Assembly (NCBI RefSeq): GCF_017876315.1
Contig: NZ_JAGINU010000001.1
Location: forward strand, 620,001-684,000
Reading direction: 5' to 3'
From: Pseudonocardia parietis
Lineage (GTDB): Bacteria > Actinomycetota > Actinomycetes > Mycobacteriales > Pseudonocardiaceae
DNA: 64,000 nucleotides
A program made the position numbers and the translations under genes. The notes under the pieces are model-generated. The model did no database searches, was not told the origin of the DNA, and was given only the letters and a program-made list of their open reading frames with translations. Shown here one piece after another: positions 15,769-23,044 of the stretch. Within the stretch, counting starts at the first letter, position 1, and each line of letters starts with the position of its first letter.

Positions 15769-17466
15769 TCAGCCCAGTCCTTTCGGCTCCAGGAACGCGG
15801 GCCGCAGCGTGGGGTCGGGCTCGTCGTAGTAGCGGTGGAACACCGGGGTCTGCCCGCCGGACATCGGCGGCACGATCCAGCTCCAGTCGGTGGGGCAGCT
15901 GCGACCCGCGGCCTCCTCCTTCGCCAGGTGCCGCAGGAACCGCTCGGACTCGGTGTGGTGGTCGGCCATGGTGACGCCGTCGGCGTCGAACGAGTAGGTC
16001 ACCGCCCGGACCAGCTCGACCAACGCCCGGTCCCGCCACATGGTCCGCTCCGACCGGGTGTCCAGGCCGAGCCGCTCCGCGATCTCCGGGAGCAGGTCGT
16101 AGCGGTCCCGGTCGGCGAGGTTGCGGGCACCGATCTCGGTGTCGAGGTACCAGCCGTTGAACGGTGTGGCCGGGTAGGTCACGCCGCCGATCTCGAGCGG
16201 CATGTTGCTGATCGCCGGGACCGAGTGCCAGCGCAGCCCCAGCCGCCCGAACCACGGGTGTTCGGGGTGTCGCAGCGGGACCTCCTGCACCGCGTCCGGC
16301 GGGACGTCGAACAGCCGGGAACGGCCGTCCGAGCCGGTGATCAGCAGTGGGAGCACGTCGAACCGGCCCGGTGGCTGCGGCCGTGGCCAGCCCATGCCGG
16401 CCACGTGGTCGGTGAAGTCGGCCTGCGCGGGGTCGCCGACGACCGAGCCGTCCGGGTTGCGGTGCCCGGCGTACCGGACGAGCTGGTCGTTGCGGATGCG
16501 CGGCCCGGGGCGCCCCGGGGCGTCCGGCGCGAACACCGTCATCGTGGAGCGGATCTTCCCGCCCCGGGTGGCGGCGCGCAGGTGGCCGACGCTCTCCTGC
16601 GCGATGTCCGCCGGGTCGTGCAGCTGCCGCAGGTCGCGGACCTGCAGGGACTGCCAGTAGAGCCGGCCGATGCAGCGCGCGGAGTTGCGCCACGCGATCC
16701 GGGCACCGAAGACCAGCTCGTGCGTGGTGTGCCCGTAGGTGCCCGTCCGGTCGATCTCGCCCAGGACCTGGCGGAGCCGTTCGGCGAACGGGGCCTCCGG
16801 CTCGGTCTCGGCATAGACCTGGCGCAGGAACGTCTCGGCGGCGGCCGGGTCGACCGGGCCGGGGTTCCGCTCGTCGGTGACGCCTGCCGGCGGCGGGTGC
16901 CCACCGGAGCGGCCGTGGCCGGTGACGGGGCAGCCCGCCGGTCCGGATGCCGGCCCGGCCGCCGGCCCGACACCGCTCGCGCCGGCGCCCGGCCCGTCGA
17001 CCAGGGTGCGCACGGTGGCCTGCCCGGACTGCCGCAGCGGGACGGCGCCGGTCGTGCGTTCGGGCAGCGGCGTGGCGATCGTGGCGCGCTCGGCCTGGTC
17101 CCGGGCGATGAGCTCCCGGGGGACGGCGGTGGTGGCGTCCGCCTCGGCAGCCGGAGCGCGGCTCACCGCCACGGTGGCGGCCTCGACCGCACCGGCGGGC
17201 GGGACGACGGTGACCACCTCGGTCGCCGGCTCCGCCTCCTCGACGATCTCCCGACCGCTCGGCGGCGCGGGCGCCCGGCCGCCCTGCTGCGCGGGCGGCG
17301 GTGAGCTCGGCGCGGTGCTCTGCGACGGGCGGGGCGCCGGGCCGGGTGTCGGGCCGGGTGTCGTGCGGGGTGTCGGGCTGGGCCGGAATCCGGCTGGGCG
17401 ACGGACCGGCCGGGTCGGCTGAGCGGGACCGGGTCGGTTGCTCGCGGCGGGGTCCACCGTCGTCAC
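15769..17466 (-). CDS. nos: Nitric oxide synthase oxygenase with ~200-aa disordered N-terminal extension
   Basis: Bacterial NOS converts L-arginine to citrulline and nitric oxide using electrons from a separate reductase. The oxygenase domain covers about residues 205-565. It has the heme thiolate Cys265 in AWRNSARCIGRLYW, NGKIR-type ATRGGKIRSTMTVF, the arginine-binding Glu in PFNGWYLDTEIGARNLAD, DHHTESERFLRH and DWSWIVPPMSGGQTPVFHRYY. Residues 1-200 are a Pro/Ala/Thr/Val-rich tail without homology I recognise, including a CPVTGHGRSGGHP segment. Typical bacterial NOS has about 360 residues, so the extension is unusual. GTG 17466 has GAAGGA 5 nt upstream; an earlier ATG at 17538 would lengthen the tail by 24 residues. 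It lies just after trmB. Confidence 0.93.
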   Translation of the reverse strand: MTTVDPAASNRPGPAQPTRPVRRPAGFRPSPTPRTTPGPTPGPAPRPSQSTAPSSPPPAQQGGRAPAPPSGREIVEEAEPATEVVTVVPPAGAVEAATVAVSRAPAAEADATTAVPRELIARDQAERATIATPLPERTTGAVPLRQSGQATVRTLVDGPGAGASGVGPAAGPASGPAGCPVTGHGRSGGHPPPAGVTDERNPGPVDPAAAETFLRQVYAETEPEAPFAERLRQVLGEIDRTGTYGHTTHELVFGARIAWRNSARCIGRLYWQSLQVRDLRQLHDPADIAQESVGHLRAATRGGKIRSTMTVFAPDAPGRPGPRIRNDQLVRYAGHRNPDGSVVGDPAQADFTDHVAGMGWPRPQPPGRFDVLPLLITGSDGRSRLFDVPPDAVQEVPLRHPEHPWFGRLGLRWHSVPAISNMPLEIGGVTYPATPFNGWYLDTEIGARNLADRDRYDLLPEIAERLGLDTRSERTMWRDRALVELVRAVTYSFDADGVTMADHHTESERFLRHLAKEEAAGRSCPTDWSWIVPPMSGGQTPVFHRYYDEPDPTLRPAFLEPKGLG

Positions 17467-17544
17467 GGGCGTCCTTCGGGGGTCATCCCGGCGGGGAGGG
17501 GATACATCTCGGGGGGCGTCCCGACCGTAACCCGTCACTCTCCG

Positions 17545-18294
17545 TCATCCGGTGGCGGCGCCCGCGTGATCAACCACGTAGAGCAGATCACGTACCGGGC
17601 GTCCTTCCAGATGCGCCCGGTCCTCGAACTTGGTCACCGGGCGGAAGCCGGGGCGTTCCTGCCAGCCGTCCGGCCCGATCGGGAAGGCGTCGTCGGGGCG
17701 CAGGGCCGGCTCCGCGGTGACCACCCGGCGCATCTGCTCGGCGTAGTGCGGCCAGTCGGTGGCCAGGTGCAACCGCCCACCCGGGACGAGCCGGGAGGCG
17801 GCCAGCCGGATGAACTCCGGCTGGATCAGCCGTCGCTTGTGGTGGCGCCGCTTCGGCCACGGGTCCGGGAAGAAGATCCGCAGACCGTCCAGCGACGCGG
17901 GGGCGATCGCCCGGTCCAGGAGCTCGACGGCGTCCCCGCGCAGCAGCCGCTGGTTGGTCAGCCCGGCCTGCTCGATGCGCATCAGCAGCTGCGCCAGCCC
18001 CGGCTCGTACACCTCGACGGCGATGTGGTCGGTCTCCGGCTCCGCCGCGGCCAGCAGCGCGGTCGTCTCGCCCATCCCCGAGCCGATCTCGAGGACCAGC
18101 GGGGCCGTCCGGCCGAACGCGGCGCGCGGGTCCCGGTACGGCTCGCCCTCCGCGGGCAGGACGTCCTCGACCTCACCACCCAGCTCGGGCCACAACCGCC
18201 GCCAGGCCGACTCCTGCCCTTCCGAGAGCCGGATGCGCTGGTGGACGTAGGAGCGGATCCGGGTGTCGAGCGGCCGTGTCGCCTGCTCAGGCAC
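17545..18294 (-). CDS. trmB: tRNA (guanine-N7-)-methyltransferase TrmB
   Basis: A 249-residue SAM methyltransferase that forms m7G at position 46 of tRNA. The SAM motif is LVLEIGSGMGETTALLAA, and the signature FFPDPWPKRRHHKRRLIQPEF is unmistakable, followed by GGRLHLATDWPHYAEQM. The GTG start at 18294 overlaps the end of the upstream glycosyltransferase by 8 bp, which suggests translational coupling. A longer open frame upstream overlaps the glycosyltransferase extensively and is rejected. The NOS gene follows 78 bp downstream. Confidence 0.94.
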   Translation of the reverse strand: MPEQATRPLDTRIRSYVHQRIRLSEGQESAWRRLWPELGGEVEDVLPAEGEPYRDPRAAFGRTAPLVLEIGSGMGETTALLAAAEPETDHIAVEVYEPGLAQLLMRIEQAGLTNQRLLRGDAVELLDRAIAPASLDGLRIFFPDPWPKRRHHKRRLIQPEFIRLAASRLVPGGRLHLATDWPHYAEQMRRVVTAEPALRPDDAFPIGPDGWQERPGFRPVTKFEDRAHLEGRPVRDLLYVVDHAGAATG

Positions 18295-19291
18295 CGGGAG
18301 TGTTCCGGCCGGCGGCGGGCAGCCGCACGTGCGCGGTCGCGCCGGGGAGCCTGCCGCGGACGTACCCGGCGGCGGTGACCCCGAAGCAGGCGACGATGGC
18401 GGCGGCAGCAGCCGGGTTGCGTTCCTTCGCCTCCCGGACGACACCGCGGGGCAGCACCTTCATCGTGTAGCTGCTCTCGGCAGACAGCGAGTCCCCGGTG
18501 CCGACGACCTTCGAGACGGCGGCCTTCGAGATGCCCTCGGCCCAGCCGCGGCGCAGCAGGTAGCGCCAGGAGACGCGATCGTCGGAGACCCGGTGGTCGA
18601 CCGCGGCTGTCGGCTCGAACAGGATCCGCGGGTTGCGGCCGTCGGCGGTGTAGGCCTGCCGGGCCCGGATGCAGAGCTCGGTCTCCTCGCAGCCCAGCGG
18701 GTTCTTGCCGATCCGGCCCATGTCCTCGGCGAAGCCGCCGACCCGCTTGAACACCTCGGCGCGCAGGGACATGTTGCAGCCCATGAGGTTGCGCATCTCG
18801 GCCCGCTCGGTGGGCTGGCCGGTGTAGGTGCACCCGACGACCCAGTCCAGCTCGCCGGTCGAGTCCGGGTCGGCCGGGGTGGCGCCGGGCAGGGTGCGCG
18901 GGCGGCCGTCCGGCCACTTCGGGTGGGCGATCCCGCCGACGCCGATGACGTCCGGGTCGGCGTACGGCGCGAGGAGCGCGGCCAGCCAGCCGGGGCGCGC
19001 GGCCGCGTCGTCGTCGAGGAAGACGACGACCTCGCCGGTGGCCACGGCGACCGCGGTGTTGCGGGCACCGGACAGCCCCTGGGTCCGCTCGTTCGCCACG
19101 ACCGTGACCCCGCGCGGGCCGAACTCCTGCTCGGCACGCTCGAGGAGCCGGTCGTTGTGGTCGACGACGACGATCGTCTCCACCGGGTGGACGTCCTGGG
19201 CCGCCACCGAGTCGACGGCCGCCTTGATGTCGAACCAGCGCTTCTCGGTGTAGACACAGATGACCACGCTGGCGGTCGGCAGGGCGCTCAC
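18287..19291 (-). CDS. Family 2 glycosyltransferase
   Basis: A 334-residue GT-A fold enzyme: ASVVICVYTEKRW at the start, GLSGARNTAVAVATGEVVVFLDDDAAARPGWL with the metal-binding DDD, and later NLMGCNMSLRAEVFKRVGGFAEDMGRIG followed by CEETELCIRAR with the catalytic acidic residues. A weakly hydrophobic C-terminal stretch (AAAAAIVACFGVTAAGYV) could associate with the membrane. GTG 19291 follows a GAGCGAGG stretch. Sugar donor and acceptor are unknown. It is the second of two consecutive GT2 genes ahead of trmB. Confidence 0.9.
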   Translation of the reverse strand: MSALPTASVVICVYTEKRWFDIKAAVDSVAAQDVHPVETIVVVDHNDRLLERAEQEFGPRGVTVVANERTQGLSGARNTAVAVATGEVVVFLDDDAAARPGWLAALLAPYADPDVIGVGGIAHPKWPDGRPRTLPGATPADPDSTGELDWVVGCTYTGQPTERAEMRNLMGCNMSLRAEVFKRVGGFAEDMGRIGKNPLGCEETELCIRARQAYTADGRNPRILFEPTAAVDHRVSDDRVSWRYLLRRGWAEGISKAAVSKVVGTGDSLSAESSYTMKVLPRGVVREAKERNPAAAAAIVACFGVTAAGYVRGRLPGATAHVRLPAAGRNTPGA

Positions 19292-19365
19292 GGTGTCCTC
19301 GCTCCTCGGGTCAGCGCACACCACGGCGTTGGCCGGGGTGGTGCCGGTGGGTCGACGAGCAGTGC

Positions 19366-20331
19366 TCAGCGGGCGTATCCCGACGCCTTGCGGCGCTGCT
19401 CCATGCGACGGTGCTCGGACATCAGCGTACGCAACACGCGGGTGCCGTCGGCGAAGGTCCGCAGGTTGGTCTCGCCGAACATGCGCTCGCGCTCGACCGA
19501 CGGCACCTCGGTGATCTTGAGGTCGGCGGCGGCGACGCGGCAGTTGAGCACGGTCTCGATCTCGAAGCCGTCGCCCCAGAGCATCGCGCCGTCCTCCGGC
19601 TGCGGGGCGGCCGGGTCCGGGAGCTCGAGCTGCGGGAGCAGGTCGGCCCAGAAGGCGTTGTAGCCGTAGCAGAGGTCGGTGTAGTGCGTGCCGAACAGCC
19701 GGTTCGCGACACCGTTCAGACCGGCGTTGCCGCTCTTGCGCAGCAGCGTGATGTCGTCCGAGCCGCCGCCCTTGCGGAACCGGCTGCCCTTGGCGAAGTC
19801 GGCACCGTTGACCAGGGCGTCGACGAACGCCGGGATCTCGTTCGGGTCGGCCGAGCCGTCGGCGTCGAACATGACCAGGACGTCACCGGTCGCGGCGGTG
19901 AAGCCGCAGGCCATCGCGTTGCCCTTGCCCTTGCGGGTCTGGGTGATCACGCGGGCCCACGGCAGCGTGCGGCGCGCGACGGCGACGGTGTTGTCGGTCG
20001 AGTTGCCGTCGACGACGATCACCTCGTGCACGGCCGGGCGCACCGCGGCGATGGCCGGCAGCACGATCTCCAGGTTCCGGGCCTCGTTGCGGGTCGGGAC
20101 GATCACCGACACCGCCGGGTTGGGGCTGCGCCGCGGGGCCGGCCGCGGCCGTGGCCGGCGGAAGCCCTCCGGGCCCTCCGGCTGCGACGGACGGGCGGTG
20201 CCGTTCGTCGGGCGGGCAGGGCTCGCCGGGAGGGGCGTCTGTCCCACGCCGGAGCCGGTCTGGTGCCCCGGGCGCGCAGGTGCGCTCGACTCGGGGGTGA
20301 CGGCCGGGCGGGCGGGCGTAACGGCGCTCAC
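19366..20331 (-). CDS. Family 2 glycosyltransferase (polyprenyl-phosphate sugar transferase type)
   Basis: About 321 residues. Residues 1-70 are Pro/Ala/Arg-rich and probably disordered. The catalytic GT-A domain follows: AVSVIVPTRNEARNLEIVLPAI, VHEVIVVDGNSTDNTV, TGDVLVMFDADGSADPNEIP (DXD site), and FAKGSRFRKGGGSDDITLLR, close to dolichol-phosphate mannosyltransferase-like enzymes. No C-terminal membrane helices are present. The GTG at 20331 has GGAGGAA just upstream. It heads the run GT2-GT2-trmB-nos, and its promoter lies in the divergent gap to the gene at 20585. Confidence 0.9.
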   Translation of the reverse strand: MSAVTPARPAVTPESSAPARPGHQTGSGVGQTPLPASPARPTNGTARPSQPEGPEGFRRPRPRPAPRRSPNPAVSVIVPTRNEARNLEIVLPAIAAVRPAVHEVIVVDGNSTDNTVAVARRTLPWARVITQTRKGKGNAMACGFTAATGDVLVMFDADGSADPNEIPAFVDALVNGADFAKGSRFRKGGGSDDITLLRKSGNAGLNGVANRLFGTHYTDLCYGYNAFWADLLPQLELPDPAAPQPEDGAMLWGDGFEIETVLNCRVAAADLKITEVPSVERERMFGETNLRTFADGTRVLRTLMSEHRRMEQRRKASGYAR

Positions 20332-20584
20332 ACTTCCTCCATACAGGTCCGCTCTACTCGTCCAACGACGGTGTCGCGGTCTGGTTGCGGTTCTCGTGCC
20401 GGGCAGCTTCCTCGGACCCATACGTTGAGACGTCCGGAGCGTCGAGGGGGTTGCCCCGGTCGGTTGATTCGTCCGCTCCCTGGTCGCGGTTCAGCCTGGC
20501 CCACCGTCGGTGCCCACCGGTTGCGGGGGGTGGTTGCGCAGTCCTACGCATCCTCGCCGGTCCGGGGCGCAGGACACTCGCGGC

Positions 20585-21343
20585 ATGTCGCCACGAGACC
20601 CCTCCGGGGAGCTGCGCCCCGTGCTCGCACTGGCCAGAATGGACTGTGCCGCGACGCTGTCGTCGCAGGTGGACGGCGTGGTGGAGCGGGCGGCACGGCA
20701 ACCGGGGCGGGCGGTGGACCCCGCGTGGTGGGCTGCGGCGCTGCACCGGCCCGCCCGCGAGTTCGACGACGGCTGGGCCCGCCGCTGCGGTCCCGCACTG
20801 CGCCGGGCCGGGTCGGCCCGGACGCTACGACGTACGGGGAGCGGAGTGACGGACATCACTCACGCTGGGTCACGAAGCGCCGCGCCGATTCTGGCCGCCG
20901 CGGCCGCCGCGACGCTCCCGGCTCCGCGTCGGTCCGCCGGTCCGGCCCGGCCCGGATCGGCCGGGCCGCTGCTGCCGGGCACCCTGCTGCCGGGATCTGT
21001 GCTGCCGGGCTCCGTGCTGTCCGGCACCCTGCTGTCGGGCTCCGTGCTGTCCGGTATCGCCGGTGCCTGGCGGCTCCTGCCGGGTGCCGGGCCGGGCCTG
21101 CTCCTGGTGCTGTCCGGACTGACGCTGCTCGCCGGGGCGGCGGTGGCGGCCCGGGTGCGGACGGTCCGTGTCGCGCGGGCCCGGGAGACCGCGGCCCGGG
21201 TGCGGGCCGCCGTGCTGGCCGCCGCGGAGCGCGAGCTGATCCGCCGGACCCTCGACGCCGAGCGAACGGCGGGGGTGTGCGCGCCCGTGGTCACCGGGGC
21301 ACGGTCGGCGCCGAGCAGGGCGGGCGCGGGTCGTGCGGCCTGA
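20585..21343 (+). CDS. Hypothetical protein with 5-residue tandem repeats
   Basis: About 252 residues, not recognised. The N-terminal 85 residues (ARMDCAATLSSQVDGVVERAAR, DPAWWAAALHRPAREFDDGW) look like a small helical domain. The middle is an exact-period repeat of six five-residue units (LLPGT, LLPGS, VLPGS, VLSGT, LLSGS, VLSGI) encoded by 15-bp DNA repeats. It then has a hydrophobic helix (LLLVLSGLTLLAGAAVAARV) and an Arg/Ala-rich helical tail. ATG 20585 has AGGA 11 nt upstream. The stop overlaps the next gene. Because GC-rich DNA easily keeps frames open, I hold moderate confidence. Confidence 0.55.
   Translation: MSPRDPSGELRPVLALARMDCAATLSSQVDGVVERAARQPGRAVDPAWWAAALHRPAREFDDGWARRCGPALRRAGSARTLRRTGSGVTDITHAGSRSAAPILAAAAAATLPAPRRSAGPARPGSAGPLLPGTLLPGSVLPGSVLSGTLLSGSVLSGIAGAWRLLPGAGPGLLLVLSGLTLLAGAAVAARVRTVRVARARETAARVRAAVLAAAERELIRRTLDAERTAGVCAPVVTGARSAPSRAGAGRAA
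20969..21058 (+). repeat. 15-bp tandem repeat, 6 copies
   Basis: Six consecutive 15-bp units of the form CTGCTGCCGGGCACC with variants (STGCTGYCSGGHWYY), in frame within the gene at 20585. Each unit encodes five residues of the pattern [LV]L[PS]G[TSI]. It is likely to vary in copy number by slippage. Confidence 0.75.
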
Positions 21344-21470
21344 CCCGGGACCCGGTGTGCGGCTTGACCCGGGCCGCGGGGTGCGGTCTGACCCGGGACC
21401 CGGTGTGCGGCTTGACCCGGGCCGCGGGGTGCCGTCTGATCCGGGACCTGGCGTGCGGCCTGACCCGGGG
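21333..21470 (+). repeat. 24-bp tandem repeat, ~5.7 copies with 48-bp higher order
   Basis: Units of about 24 bp (GTGCGGYYTGACCCGGGRCC plus 4 nt) alternate between two subtypes, giving a 48-bp higher-order repeat. Every unit contains a GTG, so several possible start codons occur in the same frame. It covers the junction of two overlapping genes. Confidence 0.75.
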
Positions 21471-21797
21471 TTCACCGGCCCGGTGCGGTGGCCGTGGGGC
21501 GTGACGGGCGTGGCGGTCGCCGGCTCGGCACCGTGGTGGCAGTCGGTCCAGGTCCCGCGGGCGCCCCGGCCGGAGGACCTGTTGCGGGCCGGGTCGGAGG
21601 TCCCGGTGTCGGGCCCCGCCGCCCGCGACGCCGACGGCGACGGCCGGGCGGACACCCTCGTCGTCGTCACCCCGGGAGGGACGGAGCTCTGGTCGGATCT
21701 GGACGGCGACGGTCTCGCCGACCGGGTGCTCGTCACCGGGCCGCGACCGGACCCGGCGGACGGGCCGCTCGCGGTTCTCCCGGACGGGGAACGCTGA
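21333..21797 (+). CDS. Hypothetical protein with Asp-rich calcium-loop-like C-terminus
   Basis: About 154 residues. The first 46 are an eight-residue tandem repeat (R[PLS]DPG[PR]GV). The C-terminal half contains two loops of EF-hand/VCBS character, DADGDGRADTLVVV and DLDGDGLADRVLV, separated by a short beta segment, as in small secreted actinobacterial proteins of unknown function. The GTG at 21333 overlaps the previous gene by 11 bp. An alternative start is the GTG at 21482, which would leave the repeats untranslated; the repeat period is a multiple of three, which favours translation. It is convergent with the next gene, with 3 bp between stops. Confidence 0.6.
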   Translation: MRPDPGPGVRLDPGRGVRSDPGPGVRLDPGRGVPSDPGPGVRPDPGFTGPVRWPWGVTGVAVAGSAPWWQSVQVPRAPRPEDLLRAGSEVPVSGPAARDADGDGRADTLVVVTPGGTELWSDLDGDGLADRVLVTGPRPDPADGPLAVLPDGER

Positions 21798-21800
21798 GCG

Positions 21801-22256
21801 TCAGTCCTCGGGCTGCTCGGACGGGGTCCGCGGCTCGGGGTCCGGCGTGCCGCCCCGGCGGAACCGGCCCGGCCCGCGCCGTTGCTCGGCGATCTTCTGG
21901 TCGATCTCGGCGGAGACCGTCTGCTGCCGGCGGCGCTCCCGGAGCCGCAGCAGTACCAGCATCGAGACGCCGTAGGCGATGCCCACGATCAGCAGCACGA
22001 GGCCGAGCTTGAACACGATGGTCTGCGCCGGGCCGGCGCTCTCCGTCACATCGATGATCGAGATCATCCCGAGCACGCCGAGCGTCAGCAGGTGGAACAG
22101 CACCACCAGCAGCCGGTTGAGGGAGTGCGCGCTCTCCTTGTTCTGGAAGACCTCGTCGAGGAACGGTTGCCCTTGTCGCAGCAGGATCTGCCCGACGCCG
22201 ACGGTGATCAGCACTCCGATGACCACCAGCGTCAGGTAGCTGCCGGTTCCCTCCAC
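21801..22256 (-). CDS. Small three-helix membrane protein, unknown function
   Basis: About 151 residues, with helices near residues 7-27 (LTLVVIGVLITVGVGQILL), 48-70 (LLVVLFHLLTLGVLGMISII) and 79-104 (FKLGLVLLIVGIAYGVSMLV), followed by a basic, Pro-rich cytosolic tail. The loop LLRQGQPFLDEVFQNKESAHSLNRL between the first two helices is amphipathic. I do not recognise a named family. GTG 22256 has GGGAGGGG 6 nt upstream. It follows the TetR gene on the same strand with a 79-bp gap and may be independent. Confidence 0.75.
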   Translation of the reverse strand: MEGTGSYLTLVVIGVLITVGVGQILLRQGQPFLDEVFQNKESAHSLNRLLVVLFHLLTLGVLGMISIIDVTESAGPAQTIVFKLGLVLLIVGIAYGVSMLVLLRLRERRRQQTVSAEIDQKIAEQRRGPGRFRRGGTPDPEPRTPSEQPED

Positions 22257-22335
22257 AGTGGGCCCCTCCCCGTGCGTGAACAGGTGTCGAGCCTACCCTG
22301 AGCGACCGTCTCGACGCGCTCTGCGCGCAGGCGAA

Positions 22336-22908
22336 TCACCCGGCCCGGGATCGCGTGGTGAGCAGCTCCGTGAGCGTGTCGTGCAGTTCCTCCGGCGAGA
22401 CACCTCCGGTCAGCGGAGCGCCGGTCAGCGTGCGCAGGTAGAGGCCGTCGCCCACGAGCTGCACCAGCCAGGCCAGCACCGGGTCGTCGATCTCCTCCCG
22501 GAGCACGGCCAGGCCGTCGGCATCCACCGCCGCGAGGGCCTCCCGGGCGGTGGTGCCCGCGCTGCTGCCGTCGGCGATCCGCAGCGTCGCCAGGTAGCTG
22601 CGGGTCAGCCCGGCGGGCGACTCGGCGCCGGGTACCGACGTCCGCAGGTAGTGGGCCACCGCGCCGGACTCGTCGGCACGCATGAGCTCGGCGTCCTGCG
22701 CGCTGCGCTCGCGTAGCCGGTCGAGCAGCCCCGCGACGAGCGACTCCTTCGAGCCGAAGTGATAGAGCAGCCCGCCCTTCGAGACCCCGGCACTTCCGGC
22801 GACGGCGTCCAGGGTGGCCGCACCGGGGCCCTGCTCGATCAGCAGCGTCTCGTACGCGTCGAGGATCCGGTCGCGGGCCGGTCGTCCTGCGTTCCGGCGA
22901 TCGACCAT
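22336..22908 (-). CDS. TetR family transcriptional repressor
   Basis: About 190 residues. The N-terminal HTH reads RDRILDAYETLLIEQGPGAATLDAVAGSAGVSKGGLLYHFGSKESLVAGLLDRL, the canonical TetR pattern. The C-terminal ligand domain (residues 70-190) resembles the TetR_C family of drug-efflux repressors, with PAGLTRSYLATLRIAD. ATG at 22908. It is divergent from an MFS drug exporter whose promoter carries two palindromes (22964-23001), so it most probably represses the exporter and itself and is released by the exported compound. Confidence 0.93.
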   Translation of the reverse strand: MVDRRNAGRPARDRILDAYETLLIEQGPGAATLDAVAGSAGVSKGGLLYHFGSKESLVAGLLDRLRERSAQDAELMRADESGAVAHYLRTSVPGAESPAGLTRSYLATLRIADGSSAGTTAREALAAVDADGLAVLREEIDDPVLAWLVQLVGDGLYLRTLTGAPLTGGVSPEELHDTLTELLTTRSRAG

Positions 22909-22963
22909 CGACGCAGCCTACCGGCCGTGCCCGGCCTCACACCGGCGGCGGGGAACGAACTGC

Positions 22964-23001
22964 ACCGTCTGGACGGTATACCTATGTACCGTCCGGACGG
23001 T
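22964..23001. promoter_or_regulatory. Double TetR-type operator
   Basis: Two 14-bp palindromes, ACCGTCTGGACGGT (22964-22977) and ACCGTCCGGACGGT (22988-23001), lie 24 bp apart centre to centre between the divergent TetR and MFS genes. Their adjoining halves also form a larger inverted repeat (GGACGGTA / TACCGTCC, 22971-22994). The spacing of over two helical turns fits two dimers on one DNA face. Confidence 0.8.
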
Positions 23002-23044
23002 GTAGTTCCGCCCGGACCCCGCGCATCCCAGAAGGAGACGAGAG

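Noticed and set aside
18295..18444. Longer N-terminus for TrmB
   Set aside because: It would overlap the glycosyltransferase by about 150 bp; the GTG at 18294 gives the usual TrmB length and an 8-bp coupled overlap.
21482..21797. Shorter form of the Asp-rich protein as the only real product
   Set aside because: Possible, but the upstream repeats keep the frame exactly, so the longer form was kept, with this alternative noted.
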